DNA of 64,000 bases, from assembly GCA_046291875.1 (NCBI GenBank), contig JBKBSF010000014.1, positions 1-64,000 on the forward strand, given 5' to 3'. Under the pieces are notes generated by a model. That model saw nothing but the letters and a program-made list of their open reading frames with translations, made no database searches and had not been told where the DNA came from. The position numbers and the translations under genes are program-made. Source of the DNA: SKVR01 sp046291875. GTDB lineage: Bacteria; Bacteroidota; Bacteroidia; Bacteroidales; UBA7960. Positions within the stretch are counted from its first letter, which is position 1. The number at the start of each line of letters is the position of its first letter. Below are positions 44,124 through 52,321 of the stretch, one piece after another.

Positions 44124-44903
44124 ATGCATACCCCAAGATATTTTACCAGCTTTTTAATCCTTTTGGTACTCTTGCCACTGGTTACTTCTTTTATGGCCGA
44201 CACTGGCCCTGCACAAAGATGGTGGCAACGCAAAAGACAAGTGGCCCCCCCCGAGCGTATCACTACCCTGGAAGAGAAAAACGGAATTCAACTGGAGATC
44301 GTTTTCGCCAAAGGACGGGCACACAACCACCCTTTGATGGCATTCTGGATTGAGGACACCATGGGCGGATATATCCATAGCCTGTATGTGGCAGAATCCA
44401 TTGCCAAAGGCTACTTCCGCCATGGCGATGCATCTACCGGACGCTGGGAACCCGGCCCGCTTCGCCGCCCTGCCGCTCTGCCCTACTGGGGGCATAAACG
44501 GGGTGTAAAAGCTCCCGACGGCTATTTCATCCCCACACAAGACAATCCCATGCCTGATGCAGTAACAGGGCCTACACCCAAATCCAGTTTTGTATTGCAT
44601 ACACGCCTGCGCCATGCAGAGCCCAGGGTTTTCAACCTGCTGATGGAGATCAACCAGTCGTGGGACTGGAACCGCCACTGGCACAACAACCGTTTCCCCG
44701 ACGATCCGCACTACAAAACCTCCAGCCAACCTGCGCTGGTGTATATGGCCACCATCGACCTGAATTCTCCCCAAAGAGAATTTATAATGAGACCCATAGG
44801 CCACAGCCACTGGTCGGGTGCTACAGGGGAACTGTTCAAAGACCTAAGTACCATAACCACCGCATTGCAGATTGCAGACCAGGTAACCGTGAGAATTCCC
44901 TGA
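44124..44903 (+). CDS. DUF2271 family periplasmic protein
   Basis: 259 residues with a signal peptide (FTSFLILLVLLPLVTSFMA). The DUF2271 region covers most of the protein and is recognisable in AFWIEDTMGGYIHSLYV and LLMEINQSWDWNRHWHNNRF, with RPIGHSHWSGATGELFKDLS near the end. Family members are often encoded near flavin transfer or iron-uptake genes. The gene starts 11 bases after the TonB receptor and is closed by a strong terminator, so the pair is an operon; a joint role in metal or cofactor uptake is inference. Confidence 0.8.
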   Translation: MHTPRYFTSFLILLVLLPLVTSFMADTGPAQRWWQRKRQVAPPERITTLEEKNGIQLEIVFAKGRAHNHPLMAFWIEDTMGGYIHSLYVAESIAKGYFRHGDASTGRWEPGPLRRPAALPYWGHKRGVKAPDGYFIPTQDNPMPDAVTGPTPKSSFVLHTRLRHAEPRVFNLLMEINQSWDWNRHWHNNRFPDDPHYKTSSQPALVYMATIDLNSPQREFIMRPIGHSHWSGATGELFKDLSTITTALQIADQVTVRIP

Positions 44904-44923
44904 TCGGCAAAACTACCGATTTT

Positions 44924-44976
44924 CAAACCTTCCTGCTGCCAGCTCCCGAAGCCATGCAGGAAGGTTTGTCTTTTAT
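44924..44976 (+). terminator. Terminator of the TonB receptor-DUF2271 operon
   Basis: CAAACCTTCCTGC (44924-44936) pairs perfectly with GCAGGAAGGTTTG (44956-44968), followed by a T-rich tail. Confidence 0.88.
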
Positions 44977-45057
44977 ATTTCCTACCCAAAAACGGGTTAA
45001 AATTTTTCTGTTCCCCCCTTTTTTAGTATTTTGGGCGCACAGGCACAATTCAGCACT

Positions 45058-46212
45058 ATGGAATTACTCAACAACCAACAGCTAAAAGACTTGCTCTCGC
45101 TGCGCAAACAGCTCCACCAGAACCCCGAATTGTCGGGGCAGGAGAAAGAAACCTCTTCCACTCTGGAGAGTTTCCTGCGCCAGACCTCACCCCAAAAGCT
45201 CATTACCGGACTTGGGGGCTACGGGCTGGCAGGGGTGTATGTTTTCGACACAAAAGGACCCACCATACTTGTGCGAGCCGATATGGATGCACTCCCCATT
45301 GAAGAGGTAAATACCTTTGGCCATAAATCGCGAAATCCAGGTGTATCGCACAAATGCGGGCACGATGGCCACAGTGCTGTTTTGGCCGGGCTGGCCCTGG
45401 CACTTGCCCACAAGCCTCTGAATGCCGGCAGGGTGGTATTGCTGTTTCAACCTGAAGAGGAAACCGGGCAGGGCGCCGCCAAGGTAATTGCTGATGAGGC
45501 TTTCCGAATGATTCAGCCCGACTTTGCACTGGCATGGCACAATTTGCCCGGCTATGAAAAAGCGGCCGTGGTATTGCGCGAAGGCCCTTTTGCAGCTGCT
45601 TCTACAGGCATGATAGTAAAAATTGCAGGAGCCTCCAGTCATGCCGCCCATCCGGAGCAGGGCAACAGCCCCGCGGCAATGCTGGCAGAAGCGATGCTCC
45701 AACTGCCCCGGATACCCTCCCTCAAAGCTGATCTTTTTCAGGATTTCGCCCTGGCAACCATCATCCATGCAAAACTGGGTGAAGTAGCCTTTGGCACCAA
45801 TCCCGGAAAAGCGGTGCTGATGGCTACACTTAGAACATTCCTCAATGCCGATATGAAGGTGCTGAAAAAGCAGGCCGAAATCCTTTGCAAAACCCTTGCA
45901 GAAGAACACAAACTGAAGATCGAAATTGAATGGACAGAGGAGTTTCCGGCAACCATCAACAATCCTGACCTGGTAAAAACCATTGCCCGCGTGAGCGAAA
46001 ATCTGGGCGAGAAGGTGATACACATAGAAGAGCCCTTCCGCTGGTCGGAAGATTTTGGTCATTTCACCAGCCACTTCAAGGCAGCACTCCTGGGTATGGG
46101 CAGCGGTACCGATAGTCCGGGGCTGCACAACAGCGATTACGATTTCCCCGACGAGATCCTCCCCCATGTAGTGCAGGTATTGTATCATACGGTTAAGAAA
46201 CTGATAGAATAA
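45058..46212 (+). CDS. M20-family amidohydrolase
   Basis: 384 residues from the ATG at 45058; a TTG nine codons upstream is less likely. This is an N-acyl amino acid amidohydrolase/carboxypeptidase of the IAA-amide and HipO type. Metal-binding motifs are present: VRADMDALPIEE, SHKCGHDGHSAVLAGLALAL, FQPEEETGQGA and AWHN. The dimerisation domain is inserted at about 185-295. The substrate is uncertain; hippurate-like or N-acetyl amino acids are possible. It reads on to alr after 11 bases, suggesting amino-acid or cell-wall-peptide turnover. Confidence 0.92.
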   Translation: MELLNNQQLKDLLSLRKQLHQNPELSGQEKETSSTLESFLRQTSPQKLITGLGGYGLAGVYVFDTKGPTILVRADMDALPIEEVNTFGHKSRNPGVSHKCGHDGHSAVLAGLALALAHKPLNAGRVVLLFQPEEETGQGAAKVIADEAFRMIQPDFALAWHNLPGYEKAAVVLREGPFAAASTGMIVKIAGASSHAAHPEQGNSPAAMLAEAMLQLPRIPSLKADLFQDFALATIIHAKLGEVAFGTNPGKAVLMATLRTFLNADMKVLKKQAEILCKTLAEEHKLKIEIEWTEEFPATINNPDLVKTIARVSENLGEKVIHIEEPFRWSEDFGHFTSHFKAALLGMGSGTDSPGLHNSDYDFPDEILPHVVQVLYHTVKKLIE

Positions 46213-46223
46213 ACCCCTATGCC

Positions 46224-47375
46224 ATGTTCCATACTTCTCACATCGAAATCAGCCGCTCGGCCTATCGGAAAAACATCAGGTACCTGCGTAAGGTAGTGGG
46301 CGAGAAACCTGTTATTTCATCGGTAATAAAGGGCAATGCCTATGGGCATGGTATAGAGCATATGGTGCCGTTGGCGGAAGGTGCCGGATTGAAGCATTTC
46401 AGCGTGTTTTCAGCCTCTGAGGCGTTGCAGGTGTGCAGAGTAAAAAAGCCAACCTCCGACGTTATGATCATGGGTCATCTGGATGATGAGCAGATAGAAT
46501 GGGCCATAGAGCATGAGGTGGAATTTTTTGTCTTCGACCCCGAGAGGCTGGAAAAATGTCTTGAAATGGCCCGCAAACTCAATAAGCCCGCCAGGATACA
46601 TATTGAAGCCGAAACAGGATTCAACCGAACAGGTTTCGACTACAATTATCTGCCAGAACTGATGAAAACATTGCAATCTCACCGGGAGCATTTCATCTTC
46701 GAAGGCCTTTGCACCCATTATGCAGGGGCAGAAAGTATTGCCAATTATGTGCGTGTACGGGAGCAGATCTCTTTGTACAAGAAGTTCTACAAGTTTTTCT
46801 GGCGCCACCAGCTTATCCCCAATAAGAAACATACGGCATGCTCGGCGGCAGTGCTGAGCTATCCGACCACCATCATGGATATGGTGCGCATCGGCATTGC
46901 CCAGTATGGCTTCTGGCCGAGCCCCGAAACCCAGATGTTTCGCTTCCATAAGGACCCTACCGACGACAACCCGCTACGCAGGCTCATTTCCTGGAAAAGC
47001 CGGGTGATGGTGGTAAAAGAAGTGGAAGCAGGCGACTTTGTGGGATACGGCTCCAGTTACCTTGCCAACAAAAAGATGAAGATTGCCATTGTGCCCGTGG
47101 GTTACAGCAACGGATTCAGCAGATCATTGTCCAACATGGGCCGGGTGCTTATACGTGGTAAACGGGTGCCGGTAATTGGCACCGTAACCATGAACACCAT
47201 GACGGTAAATGTAACTGACATTCCCCATGTGGAGAAAGGCGATGAGGTGGTGCTCATTGGTAATCAAAAACGGTTGAGCATCAGTGTGGCCTCCTTTTCT
47301 GAGATGAGCAATGAGCTCAATTACCAGACCCTGACCCGCCTTCCGGCAGATATACCCCGCCAGGTGGTGAAATGA
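46224..47375 (+). CDS. alr: Alanine racemase
   Basis: 383 residues of the PLP-dependent fold III family, which makes D-alanine for peptidoglycan. The PLP lysine is Lys36 in SSVIKGNAYGHG; EAETGFNRTGFD, GLCTHYAGAES and FVGYGSSYLANKKMKIAIVP (the second catalytic Tyr region) are recognisable. One deviation: the usual GRxxMD segment reads GTVTMNTMTVNVTD, with Asn instead of Asp. The gene is monofunctional, not fused to MurF as in some Bacteroidota. It follows the M20 gene by 11 bases and ends 10 bases from a convergent gene. Confidence 0.9.
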   Translation: MFHTSHIEISRSAYRKNIRYLRKVVGEKPVISSVIKGNAYGHGIEHMVPLAEGAGLKHFSVFSASEALQVCRVKKPTSDVMIMGHLDDEQIEWAIEHEVEFFVFDPERLEKCLEMARKLNKPARIHIEAETGFNRTGFDYNYLPELMKTLQSHREHFIFEGLCTHYAGAESIANYVRVREQISLYKKFYKFFWRHQLIPNKKHTACSAAVLSYPTTIMDMVRIGIAQYGFWPSPETQMFRFHKDPTDDNPLRRLISWKSRVMVVKEVEAGDFVGYGSSYLANKKMKIAIVPVGYSNGFSRSLSNMGRVLIRGKRVPVIGTVTMNTMTVNVTDIPHVEKGDEVVLIGNQKRLSISVASFSEMSNELNYQTLTRLPADIPRQVVK

Positions 47376-47385
47376 ATTTATCTCC

Positions 47386-50300
47386 TCACCCTTTTTTCTT
47401 CTCACTGAGCACTTTGCGAATGCCCTCCAGGCTATCCACAAACAAAGTCATCTGACCAATCACCTGTGCCATACGGTCGGCATCGCCCAGGCCCCTGATG
47501 CGATTATTTTTCACAAAAGTATCCTTGATGAGCTGCCAGCGTTGTTGGCGTATTTCGTCCAGAAGTTCCATAATCTCGAAAAGCTTGAGCATATTGGCTT
47601 CGGCTCCGGAGGTGAGGGTTTGCGATTCGTTCTGATAATGGCTCAGAAGCAATTGCAGCACCTCTTCATCATTGAGGATCGGCACAACCTGGCTCATGAG
47701 CTTGTTCATATCGCGGTAAGACCCCTGGAGTTTGAAGGGAGGCTCCACACGATAATCGTCGGCCATGGCAGCAGAAGCAATGTATTGTGCATTCACTTTG
47801 AGTACCACATCGCGGATTTGCATACACTTTTTGAGTACCTGCACACAATCCTGGATCTCCTGCGTGGAGAGGTTCCCCTCCATATCGGGCAATGCACCCT
47901 CCTCATTCTCAACAAAACGAACCAGCTTGTAAAGGTTTTCCATGCTGAATCGGGTAAGCGATTTGAGGAATGGATTGGAGGTGAGCCCATTCTCGATAAG
48001 GCTCAGGTTAAACAGATCCTGGCGGTTGGTGGTCATATCTCCCAGGTTGTAAATATCGGCCCGGTTGGAGAGCATATCGGGTATCTGGAATTTCTCTCCA
48101 CTTTCGGTATAGGGGTTTCCGGCCATCACCACACAAAAACGTTTGCCTCTGAAATCGTAGGTTTTGGCCTGCCCGTTGTATACCCCATCCATTTTGCGCT
48201 GGGCATCGGACAGGGAAATAAATTTCTGCAGAAACTCGGTGTTGCAATGCTGTATATCATCCAGGTAGAGCATTACATTATCGCTCATTTCAAAGGCAAG
48301 GTTGAGCTTCTGGAGCTCCTGCCGTGCAGCAGCATTGCGAGCTTCCGCAGGATCTACCGAAGTGATCTCGTGCCCCAGCGAAGGCCCGTTGATCTTCATA
48401 AAGATCAAACCCAAACGATCGGCAACATATTCCATCAGGGTGGTTTTCCCATAGCCCGGAGGGGAGATCAACAGAAGCATCCCCGAGCGGTCGGAGCGTT
48501 TATCCTGTCCATAAGCTCCGATCTGCCTTGCAAAGTTGGCACCTATAAGCGGGAAATATACTTCGTTGATGAGCTTGTTGCGCACAAAAGAGGTAAGCAC
48601 CTGTGTTTTGAACTCATGAAGCCGAAGGTTTTTCTTCTTCTCTTCAATCAACTGGTGTTTAAGCTGTTGCAGCTGCAGGAAACGCGGTTGTACAACCTGA
48701 ATGAAGTGGCGCAAACGATCTGACAGCCGATGAAAATCGAACACATAAACCTTATCGCTGGCATCTGCCGGCAACGACCGCAATCCTTCTATGTTTTGCA
48801 CCCCGCTCAGATGCAGTATATAATCCGGTTCGGAAGAATCGGGCATAAGACACGAAGTAAGCTCATCGATGAGATATCCTTTGGCTTTCTTGCCTTTGGC
48901 ATTGAGGAATGTGGTAACCCAGGAACGAGAGAGATGCCAAAGGGCCTCCGGAAAGGGTTCCAGCCCTTTCTGGGCTTCTGCAAAGATGATGTCTGCATTT
49001 TTCTCGCGCAGGTATTTTTTGAAATCCTTCAGCAGGTCAGCGGCATGTTTATCCAGGGCAAATCCGGGAGTGGCCTGCTCTTCGGCCAGGTAGGTTGCTG
49101 CAAGCAACGGGTCGGTTTCGGTAAAGAGCTGATGCTCCTGCGAGAAAGCAGTAATAGACTGAGCCAGCTTGGCAAGAAGGTGCTTGTAGTTTTCTTTTTG
49201 CTCAAACACCTGCTGCATCAGGTTGATAAACACAAACTGCTTTTTGAAATAGTCCTTTTTGTCCTGGGGTGCATAGTACCAGAAGATCCTGGCCAGCACC
49301 CTGGCGGCAGCCGGATATCGAAGCATCCCCAGGTCGCGGTGTTTTTCGAGCAGGTTCTGCAGCAGTGGCAATGCATCGCTGTCGTGCACCCCTTTTACAA
49401 ATCCTTCACCGTAATTCGATCCCATATAGTCGGCAATGGCTTGTACCAACTGTTTCTCTTCATAGATTTTGTAGGGGTCGAGGTTTTCAAACACTTTCCA
49501 GGCCAGGTATTCGGCCCTGGCCACCAGGCGGTTTTCTGAGGGCAGCTGCTGCTCCCATACATCCTGCAACTGATCTATGATGGCACTGTTGATGGGCTCG
49601 TAAAAGGAGGTGCCGGTAAGATGGTAAAAGTAGCTGCGATCTTTCAGAACCAGGGTCAGATCGAGGGGTTGGGTATTTACGGCAAACCGGTGTTCACCCA
49701 TACGGATCACATTGTCGCCATCTTCAAAAAGCTCTTTGCGATCTTTCAGGGCCCGCACAGACTCCTGCTGCAAAACCTGTATCTGGTTGCGAAGGTCTTC
49801 AGATTTAGCAGAGTCATCAAGCTTCTCCAGCTGATCGGCAATGTCTCTTACTTTCTCGATCATCAGATCGGATGCGAAATATCCGTTGATCTCGGTTTCG
49901 GAGGTAAGGCTCTTTGCCTTGTTGGCAATCCCTTTGAGGATTCGCTGGGCAGATCCGAACAAGGTATTGGTGCGGCGGTTGCGGGCTTCGGTCAGACTCA
50001 CCTTCCGGGTTTCGAAGGCAGCATATACAGCCTCACGCTTTTCGGTGATCTTTTCGGAAAAATCTTCATAATCGGCAAACTTACCCTCCAGCTCTTCAAG
50101 CTGTATGGAGAGCCGCGTAAGATACTCATCGCATTTGGCAGGTTCGGTGGCCAGCTCCATAAAGTTTACCACCGACTGTTCAAAAAGGGTCATCTGTGCC
50201 TGGAAGTCGGCACGTGCTTCCTTCTCGCCCAATTGCCGGCGTTTGTTGTTCAGGGCCTGGCGCTGCTGATTGAGGCGTGAGAAAATCAGGGAGATATTCT

Positions 50301-52227
50301 CAATGATTTTGGTGGAATGCGAAGTATCTTCAATCTTAAGGTTGTTGATGATATCGATGAGCAGTTCAAGCTTTTGTGCCAGCTCATCGAAGCGGGTTTC
50401 GAGCTTGCGGGCATCTACCACTTTGGTAAGTTGCTCCACCATGCCCTCCAGCTCATCCATGCTTTGCTGGTAGTAGGCCAGAGCATTGTCTTGCAGCAGA
50501 AAATCCACACAACCACTGGCAAGCAATTCAGCCCTTTCGGCAATTTGTTTTTCCAGGGCAGCCACCACCTCCATGTTGATATAGCGCAGGTTGCGCAGGC
50601 CAATGATCTCTCCCCTGATACCCCGCATGCGGGCCAGCAGAGAAACATACTGATCGAGGGTATCGAAGCTGGCACTGCGGGTATCAAAGAGGATCTTTTC
50701 CACCGTTTGGGAAACTTTCTCCAGTGCTGCAGCCGTATTGCGCCTTATCTGCACCACCTTCTCAAACTCATCGATGGCCGACATGGCAACCTTCCTGAGT
50801 TGTTTGAGCGGCTGCTGCAGGCCTGCCCCGGTTTCATTCTTAAGCCAGAAGTAGCCATCCATGATCGCCTGGCTCTTCTGCAAAATATCTTTGTAAAGAC
50901 CCTGGTAGGAGTCCTCTTTGCTGAGCAAAACGATGAGTTCCTGTACCTCGGCCATTGCCTTTACAATGGCCTTGTTGCCGATCTTGTAAAGCTCGTGGTC
51001 CTGGTACTGGGTACCGGGCAATACCTCACGGGTGTAAGGTGTTTGCCAGATCTGGATCAGGTGGTGCCTGCCAGGATCGGTTTCTTTGTTGAAATAGCAC
51101 AGCTCGCCCTTATCGAACAAGGTATAACCATTGCAGAAGATGGGCGTTTTTACGGTTTGCTCAATAACGTTGTACGACAAAATAACAAAGTCGTGGTTCT
51201 TCTCTTCGTAAAACACAAAAAGAAAATCCTCGCCATTGGGCGACTGTATCCTTTGGAGGAATTTAACCCCTTCGATGCGCCTGTCGAAGATCTTGTATTC
51301 GCCCGTTTGCAGGTAATAGCCGTTGGAGAGGATGATCCCCTGATCGTCGGGCAACAAAATACCCGCATCTCTGAGAGTATCTACCCTTACCACATTTTTA
51401 ATCCGATGGTTGAAAATGAAGTAGCGATCCTCTTCCAGGTAAGGTTTAATTTTGAGCAACACAATATTTCCCAGGTCGCAGAAATGGATCTCACCATCAT
51501 CGAGCGACTGGTCTTTTTGCTCTACATCTTCACGGTAAATCCCCAGGCCATCTTCGGTATTGTCTTCCACCTTTATGGTAAGATCTCCCTGTACGGTTTC
51601 CACAAACACTTTGTCGGCAATGGATACATGAGGATTTTTGCCTATCCGCTGCATATCGCGTGTGGCTTTGGTCCAGGTAAACTCATGCTGATTGGGAAAA
51701 CGAACCTCTGCAGCACTGCGCGAGTCTATATATACCAGTTCGGTATCGCGGATCAGCCATTTGAATGCTTTAACATCGGAGGGGCTGTCGGAGAGCTGGA
51801 AGAGCATGTAGAGGAAGTTTTCGCGGACGGCGAATCGGGAAAACCGGGTATGGCGAAAGAACTTATAGAGGTTCTGTAGCTCATTGGCAAAATCCTTATC
51901 CTTAATGATATCCAGAGGTGCCGGATGAAACTCGTTTTCCTGGAATTTGTAAACACTGAAAACATCAGAGATCTCCAGAATAGTTTTCAACCCCAGCCTT
52001 ACGTTGTATCCCAGGAGGCATACCCCGGCAACTGATACCAGGTCGCGGGCCAGGCAGTGGTGTTCGGTATCTACCCTTACATTGGAAACCAGTTTAAAGT
52101 CGATGGCCCCAAATACTTTCTGGCGCTCTTTGTTGAGGAGTTGAAGCTGTTCGGCAAGCGCGCGGCGTTGTTCCTGCAGGCGGCTCTGTATGATTTCGTA
52201 TGTACCTTTTTCTATTGTGTTGTCCAT
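47386..52227 (-). CDS. Giant coiled-coil AAA+ ATPase (DUF3686/'DNA repair ATPase' type)
   Basis: 1613 residues from the ATG at 52227 (Met-Asp-Asn-Thr-Ile). The N-terminal half includes a DUF3686-like region with beta-propeller-like strands (about 50-430), then long coiled coil (about 450-870; ADFQAQMTLFEQSVVNFMEL). A single AAA+ domain lies in the last 370 residues: Walker A ISPPGYGKTT with Lys1261, Walker B VMLYLDDIQH, sensor-1-like CVVMAGNPYTESG. Homologues are often labelled DNA repair ATPase, but I see no nuclease or DNA-binding domain. It is last in an operon with flotillin, an NfeD-like protein and PspA, so a membrane-linked remodelling role is more plausible. The gap from the flotillin stop is 94 bases. 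Confidence 0.85.
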   Translation of the reverse strand: MDNTIEKGTYEIIQSRLQEQRRALAEQLQLLNKERQKVFGAIDFKLVSNVRVDTEHHCLARDLVSVAGVCLLGYNVRLGLKTILEISDVFSVYKFQENEFHPAPLDIIKDKDFANELQNLYKFFRHTRFSRFAVRENFLYMLFQLSDSPSDVKAFKWLIRDTELVYIDSRSAAEVRFPNQHEFTWTKATRDMQRIGKNPHVSIADKVFVETVQGDLTIKVEDNTEDGLGIYREDVEQKDQSLDDGEIHFCDLGNIVLLKIKPYLEEDRYFIFNHRIKNVVRVDTLRDAGILLPDDQGIILSNGYYLQTGEYKIFDRRIEGVKFLQRIQSPNGEDFLFVFYEEKNHDFVILSYNVIEQTVKTPIFCNGYTLFDKGELCYFNKETDPGRHHLIQIWQTPYTREVLPGTQYQDHELYKIGNKAIVKAMAEVQELIVLLSKEDSYQGLYKDILQKSQAIMDGYFWLKNETGAGLQQPLKQLRKVAMSAIDEFEKVVQIRRNTAAALEKVSQTVEKILFDTRSASFDTLDQYVSLLARMRGIRGEIIGLRNLRYINMEVVAALEKQIAERAELLASGCVDFLLQDNALAYYQQSMDELEGMVEQLTKVVDARKLETRFDELAQKLELLIDIINNLKIEDTSHSTKIIENISLIFSRLNQQRQALNNKRRQLGEKEARADFQAQMTLFEQSVVNFMELATEPAKCDEYLTRLSIQLEELEGKFADYEDFSEKITEKREAVYAAFETRKVSLTEARNRRTNTLFGSAQRILKGIANKAKSLTSETEINGYFASDLMIEKVRDIADQLEKLDDSAKSEDLRNQIQVLQQESVRALKDRKELFEDGDNVIRMGEHRFAVNTQPLDLTLVLKDRSYFYHLTGTSFYEPINSAIIDQLQDVWEQQLPSENRLVARAEYLAWKVFENLDPYKIYEEKQLVQAIADYMGSNYGEGFVKGVHDSDALPLLQNLLEKHRDLGMLRYPAAARVLARIFWYYAPQDKKDYFKKQFVFINLMQQVFEQKENYKHLLAKLAQSITAFSQEHQLFTETDPLLAATYLAEEQATPGFALDKHAADLLKDFKKYLREKNADIIFAEAQKGLEPFPEALWHLSRSWVTTFLNAKGKKAKGYLIDELTSCLMPDSSEPDYILHLSGVQNIEGLRSLPADASDKVYVFDFHRLSDRLRHFIQVVQPRFLQLQQLKHQLIEEKKKNLRLHEFKTQVLTSFVRNKLINEVYFPLIGANFARQIGAYGQDKRSDRSGMLLLISPPGYGKTTLMEYVADRLGLIFMKINGPSLGHEITSVDPAEARNAAARQELQKLNLAFEMSDNVMLYLDDIQHCNTEFLQKFISLSDAQRKMDGVYNGQAKTYDFRGKRFCVVMAGNPYTESGEKFQIPDMLSNRADIYNLGDMTTNRQDLFNLSLIENGLTSNPFLKSLTRFSMENLYKLVRFVENEEGALPDMEGNLSTQEIQDCVQVLKKCMQIRDVVLKVNAQYIASAAMADDYRVEPPFKLQGSYRDMNKLMSQVVPILNDEEVLQLLLSHYQNESQTLTSGAEANMLKLFEIMELLDEIRQQRWQLIKDTFVKNNRIRGLGDADRMAQVIGQMTLFVDSLEGIRKVLSEKKKG

Positions 52228-52321
52228 GAAGATAATTGGCAAATGAATGAATAGAAACCACCGGCGGGCCTGGCACAAAAGAGCCCGCCAGTGCAATTGA
52301 GGGGTTATTCAGAAGCGGGGA

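Noticed and set aside
50317..51879. 520-codon plus-strand frame opposite the AAA+ gene
   Set aside because: The minus-strand frame is continuous over 1613 codons with an AAA+ domain; the opposite frame has no domain character.
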